NCBI RefSeq assembly: GCF_003590335.1
Contig: NZ_MIET01000013.1
Location: 1 to 64,000 of the forward strand
DNA: 64,000 nt
Reading direction: 5' to 3'
DNA from: Pseudoalteromonas sp. MSK9-3
GTDB taxonomy: Bacteria > Pseudomonadota > Gammaproteobacteria > Enterobacterales > Alteromonadaceae
The notes under the pieces are model-generated. The model worked only from the letters and a program-made list of their open reading frames with translations. It was not told the DNA's origin and did not search any database. Below are positions 1 through 12,845 of this stretch, in pieces. The translations under genes and the position numbers were made by a program. How positions within the stretch are numbered: position 1 is the first letter of the stretch; every line of letters starts with the position of its first letter.

Positions 1-577
<577 letters not shown>

Positions 578-607
578 AACAGACCCTTGCAATAGAGGAA
601 CTTGAGT

Positions 608-631
608 GGATAGGAGCTTGCGCTCCTATCC
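608..631. terminator. Hairpin between the IS element and barA, possible terminator
   Basis: A perfect 10-bp inverted repeat, GGATAGGAGC and GCTCCTATCC, closes a TTGC loop. It sits just past the 3' end of barA (minus strand) and past the IS end. Neither side has a good T-run, so intrinsic termination is uncertain. Confidence 0.4.
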
Positions 632-653
632 TTAGCTAGATATTTATATGGGG

Positions 654-3431
654 CTAGCTAGGTAAAGTGATTGATGTATTTTCTTGTGAGTCATACTTTA
701 GATTTTGCAGTTCATCAATAAGTTCGAATAATTCAGGCTCTATATCCGCGAGAGGGGATTGTTTTTTTAGCGCGGTCTCTAATGCCTCTGCAAGCTTTTT
801 GAGTTTGGGGACACCTGTATAGCAACAGGCTCCGTGAAACTTGTGTATTACACTCAACAGCAGTTCAGTATCCTGTTTTTGTTGTGCTTTTTGAATGTTA
901 TCTATTGTTTCATCCAAACTGTTTAATAGCATATTCAACATCTCAATGGCTAAATCAGGTTTCCCTCCCGCATGTTGTAATGCCAAAGGCCAATCGAGTA
1001 AGTTGCTTTTAAATGGCGCATCACTGAGTTGTTTAGCCGCTTTTGTACGCGGAGCGATAATTGGAGAGGTTTCTCCGTGATCGCAAATAGTCTGCTTAAG
1101 CATGTCTTCATCAATAGGTTTGGTAAGGTAACCACTAAAGCCATCTTTGAGTAGTTGATTCTTTTCACCTGCGAGTGCATGTGCTGTCACTGCTATGATG
1201 GGCGTGTCTTCATTTAAAGAGGCCTCTCTAATGGTTTTACATGCCGTGATCCCGTCCATTATGGGCATTTGAATATCCATGAAGATCAAATCATATTTGT
1301 GCGTTTTACATAGCCCAACCGCTTGAGCGCCATTGTGTGCCGTGTCAATCGACTCGATTTGTTCTGATAATAAGGTTGAAAGCAATTTAAGGTTGGCATC
1401 ATTGTCATCGGCAATTAAGGCTTTTAATGGCAGTATTTGTTCTCTGTTTTCTTCCACGCCAATACTTGGGTGATCAAGGCGGTAGGGTGCTGCAAGGATC
1501 TCACATAACTTTCTGTGATTGAGTGGTTTACTTAAACAAGCATCAGCGCCACTGCCTATGAGTGACTCACGCATGTTGTGCGAAATAGTATTGAGCATCA
1601 GATATAAATAATCGGCTGACTCTCTTGCCTTGCTAATATAGCTTTTTACAGTTTGCATTTGCTCAACGCTTGCCATATTACCTATTAAACACACATCAAA
1701 GTTGAAGTCTTGAGTTAATGCTGCAAGGAAATCGTCTTCAGTTTGACAGGCGGTTACTTGCATATCCCATTCATGTAGCTGTGCAACGACAGCATAGTGG
1801 GTATGCTCTTGTGGTTCAAAGTATAGAACACGCTTATTGTGCAGCGAACCACAAGGTAAATCATCATTATATAAACGATTAGGTAACTCAAAAACGGAGT
1901 TAAATGTAAAACACGTGCCACTGCCTGACGCTGAGTTGAGCGTTATGCGACCTTTCATTGCTTCTACAATATGTTTGGTTATGATCAAACCTAAGCCCGT
2001 TCCGCCAAATTTGCGGGTGATACTTGAGTCTGCTTGAGCGAAAGGGGTAAACAATGCATCTTGCTTGTCCATGGCAATCCCCACGCCTGTATCACTCACG
2101 GAGACCAATAAAGATGCATGGGTATCGTTAAGCAGGCGATGGCTGATATCGACTTTAACAGACCCTTGCTCAGTGAATTTAATCGCATTACTGATCAAAT
2201 TGATAAGCACTTGTTTAAGTCTTGTGGGGTCCCCTACTAAATTATCCGGTACTTGGCGATTGATTGAAATCGATAACTCGAGTTGTTTATCGTGGGCACT
2301 GGGTGCTAGCAATGTCATGACTTCGTTGACAGCGTCTCTGAGTTGAAACTGAATATTTTCCAGTTCCATTGCACCTGCTTCTAACTTAGAAAAATCTAAT
2401 ATGTCACTAATGATTGTTAAGAGACTATTTGCAGAAAGTTCAATGGTATCTAAATAGTCTTTCTGATGTTTGTTTAAGGGGGTTTTATATAGCTGGCGCG
2501 TGAACCCAATGACGCCATTTAGCGGCGTACGTAGCTCATGACTCATTTTGGCTAAGAAATCCGATTTAACTCGGTTAGCATCTTGTGCCTCTTTTTTTGC
2601 AATATTTAACTGAATATTCTGGGTTTCGTATTGCTCAAGTGTTTCTCTGTAATCACTGGTTGCCTGATCAATATGTTTTTGCATTTCATCACGCTGGCCA
2701 GTCATCTTACTATTGATTGTATTTAGGCCTTGTCGCAGTAATTCAAATTCACCTTGCATGGTATGTTGTATGCCAATGTCGCGTTTACCTTCTACTAGCT
2801 TGTCTGTCGCTAGTAGCAAGCTTGATAAAGGCATGGTGAACATTCTACTCACGCGCAAAGAGAGCAAGGCGCTCAGTAATATGGCGATTAATATGATACT
2901 GCTACTTAGGATCAGTGCTTGTTGTTGTGATATTAAGGCCTGATCTTGGCTTATTTCGACAGCCAAAATAGCCAATGTCTCTGGGTGTGCTTCATGCCAC
3001 TCACTAGATTGTTCTGTAAAATGTTTGATTGGCGTATAGAAAACAAAAGTATCAGCCAGTTTGACCATTGCTGTTTTATGTAGCTGACTGATATCGCCAA
3101 AGTAATGTAATTTATTAAATTTTTCATGAAAGTTGCTGGTTAGCAATAACTGATTATCTCTATCAAAGACCGAAATACTTTTTACCAATGGTGCATGTTT
3201 ATTATGTGCAGTGCTTAAAATGCGGTGTAAGTTTACGCGGTCTTGCGAAATGATGGTGTGTTCAGTGGCGATGGCAAGGGGTTCGGATATGCTGCTGCCT
3301 TGTTGATTGAGAATTTGTTCAAGCTCAACATAACGATTTACTGTAAAATAGCCTCCTAAGATTAAGCCGATCAGTACCGTTGGGATCAAAGTAAGTACAA
3401 GTATGCTGTCACGCAGGCTAAGTTTGGTCAT
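654..3431 (-). CDS. barA: Hybrid sensor histidine kinase BarA
   Basis: This inner-membrane tripartite sensor kinase controls the response regulator UvrY/GacA and, through Csr small RNAs, the carbon-storage regulator CsrA. Visible in order: a membrane segment at about residues 9-31, a periplasmic domain, a second membrane segment near 172-194, a HAMP linker, a HisKA domain with His near 297 in KMSHELRTPLNG, an ATPase domain with the G box GGTGLGL, a degenerate receiver-like stretch, a true receiver with Asp near 718 in FMDIQMPIMDG, and a C-terminal HPt domain with His in HKFHGACC. The length of 925 residues fits BarA. It is divergent from rlmD, as in E. coli. UvrY is not in this window. Confidence 0.95.
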   Translation of the reverse strand: MTKLSLRDSILVLTLIPTVLIGLILGGYFTVNRYVELEQILNQQGSSISEPLAIATEHTIISQDRVNLHRILSTAHNKHAPLVKSISVFDRDNQLLLTSNFHEKFNKLHYFGDISQLHKTAMVKLADTFVFYTPIKHFTEQSSEWHEAHPETLAILAVEISQDQALISQQQALILSSSIILIAILLSALLSLRVSRMFTMPLSSLLLATDKLVEGKRDIGIQHTMQGEFELLRQGLNTINSKMTGQRDEMQKHIDQATSDYRETLEQYETQNIQLNIAKKEAQDANRVKSDFLAKMSHELRTPLNGVIGFTRQLYKTPLNKHQKDYLDTIELSANSLLTIISDILDFSKLEAGAMELENIQFQLRDAVNEVMTLLAPSAHDKQLELSISINRQVPDNLVGDPTRLKQVLINLISNAIKFTEQGSVKVDISHRLLNDTHASLLVSVSDTGVGIAMDKQDALFTPFAQADSSITRKFGGTGLGLIITKHIVEAMKGRITLNSASGSGTCFTFNSVFELPNRLYNDDLPCGSLHNKRVLYFEPQEHTHYAVVAQLHEWDMQVTACQTEDDFLAALTQDFNFDVCLIGNMASVEQMQTVKSYISKARESADYLYLMLNTISHNMRESLIGSGADACLSKPLNHRKLCEILAAPYRLDHPSIGVEENREQILPLKALIADDNDANLKLLSTLLSEQIESIDTAHNGAQAVGLCKTHKYDLIFMDIQMPIMDGITACKTIREASLNEDTPIIAVTAHALAGEKNQLLKDGFSGYLTKPIDEDMLKQTICDHGETSPIIAPRTKAAKQLSDAPFKSNLLDWPLALQHAGGKPDLAIEMLNMLLNSLDETIDNIQKAQQKQDTELLLSVIHKFHGACCYTGVPKLKKLAEALETALKKQSPLADIEPELFELIDELQNLKYDSQENTSITLPS

Positions 3432-3513
3432 AGGTGGCAGTTAACCGCTGTAATTATTTTGGCTTTAGATTATCTATTTCAGCGCTGATTAGCAACGTTT
3501 AAGGGGCAATGTT

Positions 3514-4827
3514 ATGGCACAGATCTTTCGTGCTAAAAAAAGGGTGGTTGATAAACAAGCCATTGAGGTCAAAATACATTCACTCGATCATCAAGGTCGT
3601 GGTGTCGCTAGTTATCAAGGGAAGGTGTGCTTTGTTGACGGTGCACTCGCCAATGAACAAATCAAGGCACAAATTACCCACAACAAAGCGAAGTTTTTTG
3701 AAGCAAAAATGCTGAAAGTGATTACGCCTAGTGACGAGCGGGTAATACCATTTTGTCAGCATAACGATGTGTGTGGTGGCTGCCAGATGCAACATTTGGC
3801 TTTATCTGCGCAGTTGCAACATAAACAGCAGGCTGTTGATAAGCTATTTTCAAAATTTACACAGCAAACAGCATTAAATTGGCAAGCAGCCATTGAAAGT
3901 GACTCGACTCATTACCGCAGAAGTGCGCGTATCGCCAGTTTTTATGATAAAACTGCGCAGTCATTGAAGCTTGGTTTCAGAGGCTTCAGAAGCAAAAAAA
4001 TAGTGGAAATTGTTGAGTGTCAGGTGTTGTCGAGCCATTTTCATGATGTGTTTATACAGTTGCGGCAACTTTTGAACAGTCGTTCAGGGTTTCGTTCGAT
4101 TACACATATTCAGCTGTGTGACGCAGATAATGGTCAATTTGTATTACTTCGCCATACCAAAGCTATTTCTGACAGTGACAAAAGTTATTTGGCTGAACAG
4201 AGTAAAGCACTTGGGTGGCACTTAATCTGGGATGACGGGGCAGGGCACTCCGAACTTGCTGTGTTACCGCATTACCGTGTTGGGGATGTGCGTTTTGAAT
4301 TTACACTGGACAACTTTGTTCAAGTTAATGCCCCTGTCAATGCAGCTATGTTGGCACAAGCATCGGATTGGTTGACCTTATCTGAAGGTGACATTGTTCT
4401 TGATTTATTTTGTGGCATAGGAAACTTTTCACTATTGTTCGCAAAACAAGCAACTAGTGTAATTGGTGTAGAAGGTTCGGCTTCTTCTGTTGCAATGGCA
4501 ATACAAAATGCGCACACTAATCAAATAGAAAATGCTGAATTTCATTGTTTTGATCTAACGCAAGATATGACTCAAGCTAACTGGTTTAACACTCAGGCTA
4601 AGGTATTGGTCTTAGACCCTTCACGCACCGGTGCATTCGAGATACTAAAGCAAATGCCTTTGGCACAATTTAACAAAGTGCTTTACGTGTCATGCGACCC
4701 TGTTACTTTGGCGCGAGATAGTAAGTTATTATTAGATGCTGGCTTTTCACTGGTTAAGATAGGGCTGATGAATATGTTTCCGCATACAGGGCATATAGAA
4801 ACAATGGTGTTGTTCCAAAGGAGATAG
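3514..4827 (+). CDS. rlmD: 23S rRNA (uracil-1939-C5)-methyltransferase RlmD
   Basis: This SAM-dependent enzyme makes 5-methyluridine at position 1939 of 23S rRNA. An N-terminal TRAM domain covers about residues 1-65. An iron-sulfur cluster motif, CQHNDVCGGC, lies near residues 81-90, with a further Cys near 169. The SAM-binding motif DLFCGIGNFSLL is near 297. The motif LDPSRTGA and the catalytic Cys in YVSCDP near 394 complete the family signature. At 437 residues it has the usual length. The ATG follows an AAGGGG ribosome site. It is followed after 5 bases by relA, so the two are probably co-transcribed. Confidence 0.96.
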   Translation: MAQIFRAKKRVVDKQAIEVKIHSLDHQGRGVASYQGKVCFVDGALANEQIKAQITHNKAKFFEAKMLKVITPSDERVIPFCQHNDVCGGCQMQHLALSAQLQHKQQAVDKLFSKFTQQTALNWQAAIESDSTHYRRSARIASFYDKTAQSLKLGFRGFRSKKIVEIVECQVLSSHFHDVFIQLRQLLNSRSGFRSITHIQLCDADNGQFVLLRHTKAISDSDKSYLAEQSKALGWHLIWDDGAGHSELAVLPHYRVGDVRFEFTLDNFVQVNAPVNAAMLAQASDWLTLSEGDIVLDLFCGIGNFSLLFAKQATSVIGVEGSASSVAMAIQNAHTNQIENAEFHCFDLTQDMTQANWFNTQAKVLVLDPSRTGAFEILKQMPLAQFNKVLYVSCDPVTLARDSKLLLDAGFSLVKIGLMNMFPHTGHIETMVLFQRR

Positions 4828-4832
4828 AGAAG

Positions 4833-6989
4833 ATGGTCGCAACTCGCCAATCACATCAACAGCAGCAGTCGGATGATTTTTCGACACGGCTGGCGCAACT
4901 TGATTTATCGTCAGATAAATTGGCATATTTAAAACGTGCACATGATTTATGCCCAGCTGAACTTGATGCGACAATGCTAAATAATGCCATTGAAATGGTC
5001 GAAATTCTGGCTGAGTTAAACTTTGATGCAGAGTCATTGGCGACAGCGTATTTGACTCCTTATTTTTTGAATCAACAGATTGAGCAAGAAAAGATACAGC
5101 AAGAGCTGGGTGACAACGTGTCGTTACTATTAACGGGCGTTGAACAAATGGCGACGATCAGCACGCTTGCGCATCAAGGCAAGGGAAATGTGCAAATTGA
5201 TAATGTTCGCCGAATGCTGCTAGCCATGGTTGAAGATGTTCGAGCTGTGGTGATCAAATTAGCAGAACAAATTTGTCATTTACGCGCAGTTAAAAACGCT
5301 GATGAAGAAGAGCGTGTCATTGCTGCTAAAGCAACGGCAAATATATTTGCTCCGTTGGCAAATCGATTAGGCATAGGCCAGCTCAAGTGGGAACTAGAAG
5401 ATCTATCGTTTCGTTATTTACACCCGCAGACATATAAAACCATAGCCAAACAATTAGCGGATAAGCGGTTAGACCGCGAAGCCTATATGGAAAACATGGT
5501 GCAGTCAGTCACCACTAAATTGGCTGAAGCGGGTGTAAAAGCGCAAGTATATGGTCGCCCGAAGCATATTTTTAGTATTTATAAAAAGATGTCGCAAAAG
5601 AGTTACGAGTTCGACCAATTGTTTGATATTCGTGCCATGCGGGTGGTGGTAGATGAGCTGCAAGATTGTTATGCCGCTTTAGGGATTGTGCATACCAATT
5701 GGCGACACTTGCCGAAAGAGTTTGATGATTATGTGGCGACGCCAAAACAAAATGGCTATCAATCTATTCATACCGTTGTGTTTGGCCCGCAGGGTAAAAC
5801 CATTGAGATTCAAATCCGCACTGAAGAAATGCACCAAGATGCAGAACTCGGAGTTGCAGCACATTGGATGTATAAAGAAGGCGCGTTGCCTGGACGAGGC
5901 TCTGGGTACGAACAAAAAATTAGCTGGCTGAGAAAACTCCTGCAATGGCAGGAGGAAGTGGTTGATGGCAGTGACCTCGCAGACGAGCTGAAAAACCAAG
6001 TTGTAGAAGACCGAGTTTATGTGTTTACACCAAAGGGCGACATATTCGATCTTCCGTTGGGTGCGACCCCGTTAGATTTTGCATACTACATTCACTCTAA
6101 CGTTGGACACCGATGTATTGGTGCTAAAGTATTTGGCAAAATTGTGCCGTTCACGCATAAATTGGTAACGGGTGATCAGGTCGAAATATTAACTCAAAAG
6201 AATGCATCTCCGAGTCGGGACTGGTTAAATCCGTCGTTGGGTTATATCCACTCTTCACGTGCACGTAGCAAAATTCATCACTGGTTTAAGCAACAAGACA
6301 GAGACAAAAACTTAGTCGCTGGCAAAGAAATTTTAGATGTGCAATTACACAAGCTTGATTTGACCTATAAACATTTGGAACCGGCCATCGCACGATTTAA
6401 CTTTAAAGTACTTGATGACTTGATGGTTGCAATTGGTGCCGGTGATGTGCGCATAAATCAGTTCTTGAACTTTATAATTGATAAACCAGAAGAAGAAGCA
6501 ACCGTAAAAATCTCGTCACCTCGTAAGCATCGGGGTGATAAAAATGGCATTGTTGTTGATGGCGTGGGCAGCTTGATGAGTCACGTGGCTAAATGCTGTC
6601 AGCCGGTACCTGGCGATGATATTGTAGGTTATATCACCCAAGGGAGAGGCATCGCGGTGCACCGCAGTGACTGTGATTCATTCTCTCATATTTGTAAGCA
6701 GCACCCAGAACGAGAAATAGCGGTAAGTTGGTCATCTGATATTCAAGGTGCGTATACCATTACGGTGCGTATTGAAGCCAATGATAGACAAGGGCTGATC
6801 CGTGATATTAGTTCGGTTTTAGCAAATGAAAAAGCCAATGTATTGAATATGAATGTACAGACCGACGATGCACGTGATGTGGCTATTTTTGAGATGAAAA
6901 TAGAGGTGTCTGACTTGTCGGCAATGAATCGATTGTTGACAAAGCTACATCAAATCGATGGCGTATTTGATGCTAAGCGTCAGCACTAA
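4833..6989 (+). CDS. relA: GTP pyrophosphokinase RelA (stringent response)
   Basis: RelA makes (p)ppGpp when uncharged tRNA enters the ribosome. The N-terminal hydrolase-like domain lacks a recognisable HD catalytic motif, so this is the synthetase-only RelA rather than SpoT. Next come the synthetase domain (YGRPKHIFSIYKKM, then FDIRAMRVVV and NGYQSIHTVV), a TGS domain (VYVFTPKGDIFDLPLG), a zinc-finger-like region with CCQPVPGDDI, and a C-terminal ACT domain near residues 645-718. The length of 718 is close to the 744 of E. coli RelA. A strong AAGGAG site overlaps the end of rlmD and sets the start. A 21-base gap leads to mazG. Confidence 0.96.
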   Translation: MVATRQSHQQQQSDDFSTRLAQLDLSSDKLAYLKRAHDLCPAELDATMLNNAIEMVEILAELNFDAESLATAYLTPYFLNQQIEQEKIQQELGDNVSLLLTGVEQMATISTLAHQGKGNVQIDNVRRMLLAMVEDVRAVVIKLAEQICHLRAVKNADEEERVIAAKATANIFAPLANRLGIGQLKWELEDLSFRYLHPQTYKTIAKQLADKRLDREAYMENMVQSVTTKLAEAGVKAQVYGRPKHIFSIYKKMSQKSYEFDQLFDIRAMRVVVDELQDCYAALGIVHTNWRHLPKEFDDYVATPKQNGYQSIHTVVFGPQGKTIEIQIRTEEMHQDAELGVAAHWMYKEGALPGRGSGYEQKISWLRKLLQWQEEVVDGSDLADELKNQVVEDRVYVFTPKGDIFDLPLGATPLDFAYYIHSNVGHRCIGAKVFGKIVPFTHKLVTGDQVEILTQKNASPSRDWLNPSLGYIHSSRARSKIHHWFKQQDRDKNLVAGKEILDVQLHKLDLTYKHLEPAIARFNFKVLDDLMVAIGAGDVRINQFLNFIIDKPEEEATVKISSPRKHRGDKNGIVVDGVGSLMSHVAKCCQPVPGDDIVGYITQGRGIAVHRSDCDSFSHICKQHPEREIAVSWSSDIQGAYTITVRIEANDRQGLIRDISSVLANEKANVLNMNVQTDDARDVAIFEMKIEVSDLSAMNRLLTKLHQIDGVFDAKRQH

Positions 6990-7010
6990 GTTGGAGCTAA
7001 TGAGGAAGAT

Positions 7011-7814
7011 ATGAGCGATAAATTATCTGCATTGCTAAAAACGATGACTGCACTACGAGACCCAGAAACCGGGTGCAGCTGGGACAAAGCACAGACGTTT
7101 GATTCAATCGTCCCGCATACCATTGAAGAAGCTTATGAAGTAGCCAGTGCGATTGAGAATAAAGATTTGGCGGGCCTAAAAGACGAACTTGGTGATTTAT
7201 TATTCCAAGTGGTATTTTATGCAGAGCTTGCCCAAGAACAAGGGTTGTTCGACTTTAATGATGTGGTTTCTACGCTTAATGACAAATTGCAGCGACGACA
7301 CCCTCATGTTTTTTCTGAACAGGCCGTGCTTCCTGAGGCGGTATTAGAGAAGCAATGGCAAGCGATTAAAGCGGATGAACGCGCAGAAAAATCAACCTCG
7401 AATACGCTTTTATGGTCTGACATCCCCCGCATGCTACCTGCGTTATCACGCGCTCAAAAAGTACAGAAACGTGCATCGGCCCTTGGCTTTGACTGGCCTG
7501 ATTATCATGGAGCACTTGATAAGGTTGTGGAAGAAGTGGAAGAAGTCAGTGAGGCGTTAGCATGTGACCCTCATTCAGAGCATAGTGCGGAGGAAATCGG
7601 AGATCTATTATTTGCGACGGTTAATGTCGCCCGCCATGCAAAGCACGACCCAGAGCAAGCTCTGCGCCAAGCCAGTGATAAATTTGTTATGCGTTTTGCT
7701 GATGTGGATGAAGTGTTACGAAATCAAGGTGTGAGTTTACAGCAAGCCGATTTAAAACAAATGGATGCTGCGTGGGAGCAAGTAAAGAAACAACATAAAA
7801 AGCAGGCGAGATAG
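7011..7814 (+). CDS. mazG: Nucleoside triphosphate pyrophosphohydrolase MazG
   Basis: MazG hydrolyses (d)NTPs to monophosphates and pyrophosphate and is linked to ppGpp metabolism. The protein has two tandem MazG folds. The first carries the EExxE metal-binding helix, seen as TIEEAYEVASAIE, with DELGDLLFQVVFYAE. The second carries EVEEVSEAL with EEIGDLLFATVNVARH. At 267 residues it has normal length. It lies directly behind relA in the same direction, the usual gammaproteobacterial order, but there is no mazEF toxin pair between them as in E. coli. A GAGGAAG site precedes the ATG. Confidence 0.96.
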   Translation: MSDKLSALLKTMTALRDPETGCSWDKAQTFDSIVPHTIEEAYEVASAIENKDLAGLKDELGDLLFQVVFYAELAQEQGLFDFNDVVSTLNDKLQRRHPHVFSEQAVLPEAVLEKQWQAIKADERAEKSTSNTLLWSDIPRMLPALSRAQKVQKRASALGFDWPDYHGALDKVVEEVEEVSEALACDPHSEHSAEEIGDLLFATVNVARHAKHDPEQALRQASDKFVMRFADVDEVLRNQGVSLQQADLKQMDAAWEQVKKQHKKQAR

Positions 7815-7844
7815 AATTATTTAATGACCTGTTGGCAATTTAGC

Positions 7845-7873
7845 TGGATTGATGTGGGTAACTTTGCTACACT
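7845..7873 (+). promoter_or_regulatory. Possible sigma-70 promoter for pyrG
   Basis: In the 116-base mazG-pyrG gap, TGGATT (7845-7850) and TACACT (7868-7873) are separated by 17 bases. The match is only moderate (3/6 and 4/6), so the call is weak. Confidence 0.3.
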
Positions 7874-7915
7874 ATCGCCCCGTCTTGATTCTTATTTAAA
7901 TTCCATTTTTCCTGA

Positions 7916-9565
<1,650 letters not shown>

Positions 9566-9570
9566 TTTTA

Positions 9571-9600
9571 AAAAAAGCCGTGCAATCGCACGGCTTTTTT
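9571..9600. terminator. Intrinsic terminator after pyrG
   Basis: A 13-bp perfect stem (AAAAAAGCCGTGC with GCACGGCTTTTTT) closes an AATC loop and ends in six T. It lies 5 bases past the pyrG stop. The A-tract makes it potentially bidirectional. Confidence 0.92.
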
Positions 9601-9679
9601 ATTAGGTAAAAAGTAGGTATCGCAGTGAATCAACACCAGTATTTAATGCAATGCTTATTTAGTAATAACAGGATAGTAA

Positions 9680-11017
<1,338 letters not shown>

Positions 11018-11036
11018 ATAATACGCCTTCTTTTTG

Positions 11037-11064
11037 AAAAGCCGCTTTTTACAGCGGCTTTTTT
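11037..11064. terminator. Intrinsic terminator between eno and mutH, probably bidirectional
   Basis: AAAAGCCGCT (11037-11046) pairs with AGCGGCTTTT (11053-11062) around a 6-base loop and is followed by more T. The leading A-run gives a T-run on the other strand, so it can also serve the converging mutH. Confidence 0.9.
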
Positions 11065-11103
11065 GTGTGCCACTATACGCAATGCATCATTAAAAGTAGT
11101 CAG

Positions 11104-11778
11104 CTACCCTTGAAAGTGCTCGAATAAAATCTGTTGAGTAAACTTTGTTTTTAAATAAAACCCTCTAGGTAGCGTTTTGGTAATTCTACCGTTGGGACCG
11201 ATGACATCTGTGAGGGCTTTACTATTTGCTGCTTTTGGTCTGATCTGCATTACTTCGCCAAGGTGGCCCGATATCTGCTCAATTTCACCAAGCGCGATTA
11301 ATTCAATCTGTTCTTCCCAATCTCTTTGCAATTGAGCTGTTTGGTGTGCATTAGGCTGCCATAAAAAGCCTGACCCAATGACTCGATCAACAGGCTGCAA
11401 TTCTCTTTCGGCTAAAATGGGAAGCCAAAGCACATGGGCTAGCTTTTTTTTAACGCTGCTATCATGAAATGTTACGCCTGTAAGCCCTGTCAGTGGGACT
11501 GTTGTAACATAGGTTGTTTCAAGAGGCTTACCATTGTACCCAATAGGTAAGGATTTTAACTCAACGCCCAATAGTTCGAAGTCAGGAACGGGTTTGGACC
11601 CTGCACTTGCACCAAGTACATATTCTAATAACTGCCCCGGCCAGCCCTTTTCCTTTAGCAAGTGCTCAGGTGTCTTAAATTGATATCGCGCAGCGAGCTC
11701 GCCTAGCGTTACCCCTGCGATATCGTTTACGCGTTGCATGAGCTCATTTATCGTTTCTGGCGGGTTTGGTTTTCGCAC
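11104..11778 (-). CDS. mutH: DNA mismatch repair endonuclease MutH
   Basis: MutH nicks the unmethylated strand at hemimethylated GATC sites after activation by MutS and MutL. Hallmarks are GASAGSKPVPDFELLGVELKS, which carries the catalytic D-x(n)-E-x-K, and QIRPKAANSKAL near the C-terminus. I chose the GTG start at 11778, which has an AGG site 7 bases upstream and gives about 224 residues, the usual length. An ATG at 11844 in the same frame would add 22 unrelated residues and has no ribosome site. Presence of mutH implies Dam-directed mismatch repair in this organism. The gene faces eno and is divergent from rppH across a long spacer. Confidence 0.93.
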   Translation of the reverse strand: MRKPNPPETINELMQRVNDIAGVTLGELAARYQFKTPEHLLKEKGWPGQLLEYVLGASAGSKPVPDFELLGVELKSLPIGYNGKPLETTYVTTVPLTGLTGVTFHDSSVKKKLAHVLWLPILAERELQPVDRVIGSGFLWQPNAHQTAQLQRDWEEQIELIALGEIEQISGHLGEVMQIRPKAANSKALTDVIGPNGRITKTLPRGFYLKTKFTQQILFEHFQG

Positions 11779-11929
11779 GACTTTACCTAAGTAATGAACA
11801 AAATGATGATGAGAATTATTGTAACCTAAATATTGCAATTGCATGAGTGGTTAATCGTATGACGTGAGTAGGTTTTGTATAAGAAATACTGTCATGGTAG
11901 GGCTTAGGCGTTACTGTGGGGAACTTTGC

Positions 11930-11954
11930 GACGCAATAATTAAATGATTGCGTC
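11930..11954. repeat. Perfect 8-bp inverted repeat upstream of mutH
   Basis: GACGCAAT (11930-11937) and ATTGCGTC (11947-11954) flank a 9-base AT-rich spacer in the gap upstream of mutH. It could be an operator or a hairpin in the mutH leader. Function unknown. Confidence 0.4.
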
Positions 11955-11998
11955 ACTATAAGCAAAGCATTAATGTGATTTAATTGAATTGCATCAAG

Positions 11999-12019
11999 AA
12001 CACGGAGAAACACCGTGTT
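11999..12019. repeat. Hairpin in the mutH-rppH gap
   Basis: AACACGG (11999-12005) and CCGTGTT (12013-12019) form a 7-bp stem with a 7-base loop. The following bases, TGTTC, are too T-poor for a clear terminator. The rest of the ~1.07-kb gap (11779-12845) holds this repeat, the one at 11930, a possible small ORF at 12474 and the DnaA-box cluster at 12656. I see no other gene in it. Confidence 0.4.
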
Positions 12020-12473
12020 TGTTCATCAAATATAAAGGATTAAGTGCTGTATAGTCTTTCACTCTTTCACTTTATTAACGGCTTATAACAGCCACAACGG
12101 ATTCAGTGTTAAGTCGGTTATAGAAAAGATCAACTCAATTTTTAGTCGACGAGCGAGCGCAGGAAGTGTCTGTTGTGGTTGTGAGCGGTGAGCACAATTA
12201 TCAATAACATTTTGGTCAGTTTCTGATTTCAATAAAACAGGGTAATGGGGCCATATACAAATTTGCCTCTATCACTAAAACATATACGGGGTTACTCGTC
12301 GTTAAGGTAACCTCAAATAAAACGCAAGACTCGCGAGTGATATTAGGGAGTATGTGAGTAATGTGCGTTATCAAAACCTATCATACACAAGAGAACCAAT
12401 TACCTAACGTGATTTAGCAACGCATAAAAGTAGTTAGCCTCAGGGCTGCTCATTTTTCGTGAAGGTATAAAGA

Positions 12474-12569
12474 ATGGTTATGCTTTATTGGTGGTTGTTT
12501 TTTGTACTTATTGTTTTTTGTTTAAATAAAAACCGTATATTTATACAGTGTTTGTTCTTAAGTTGTTGA
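12474..12569 (+). CDS. Possible 31-residue hydrophobic membrane peptide
   Basis: An ATG with GAAGG 8 bases upstream opens a 31-codon frame. The product is almost wholly hydrophobic at the start (MLYWWLFFVLIVFCL), followed by a short basic stretch (NKNR), then FIQCLFLSC. This is the profile of a single-pass small membrane protein or a type I toxin-like peptide. I do not recognise it. The region is AT-rich and a chance frame of this length is quite possible, so only the ribosome site and composition support it. Confidence 0.25.
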   Translation: MVMLYWWLFFVLIVFCLNKNRIFIQCLFLSC

Positions 12570-12655
12570 TACTAAATGAAATGAGGCTGTTAAGTAAACC
12601 TGCCTGTATTAGTTACTGTGTGATATTTTGGATAAATACAACTATATGAACACAA

Positions 12656-12810
12656 TTATCCACAGAAACTGTGGAAAAGCTCGGTTATTTCAACTTGAAT
12701 TGTGGATTTGTTTGTAAATCACACTTGTTTACTGATTTAACCTATCAAGCTGTGGATAACTTGAGGGAAACCGTGAATAATATTTGCTGTGTGGCATAAG
12801 TTGTGGAACA
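12656..12810. promoter_or_regulatory. DnaA-box cluster, DARS2-like candidate
   Basis: Two perfect DnaA boxes are present: TTATCCACA at 12656-12664 on the plus strand and its reverse complement TGTGGATAA at 12751-12759. Three near-matches on the minus strand are TGTGGAAAA (12670-12678), TGTGGATTT (12701-12709) and TGTGGAACA (12802-12810). The first two boxes face each other across 5 bases. In E. coli the DnaA-reactivating site DARS2 lies next to mutH and has an inverted box pair plus a third box, as I recall it, so position and arrangement both fit. Function is inferred. An alternative is DnaA control of rppH. Confidence 0.6.
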
Positions 12811-12845
12811 ATCATTAAAAATCGACTTATAAAAGAGGCACTAAG

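Noticed and set aside
11779..11844. ATG at 11844 as the start of MutH
   Set aside because: No ribosome site, and the extra 22 residues do not match MutH; GTG at 11778 has AGG at the right distance.
12362..12415. 17-codon frame in the mutH-rppH gap
   Set aside because: Too short, with no ribosome site and no hydrophobic or other notable pattern.
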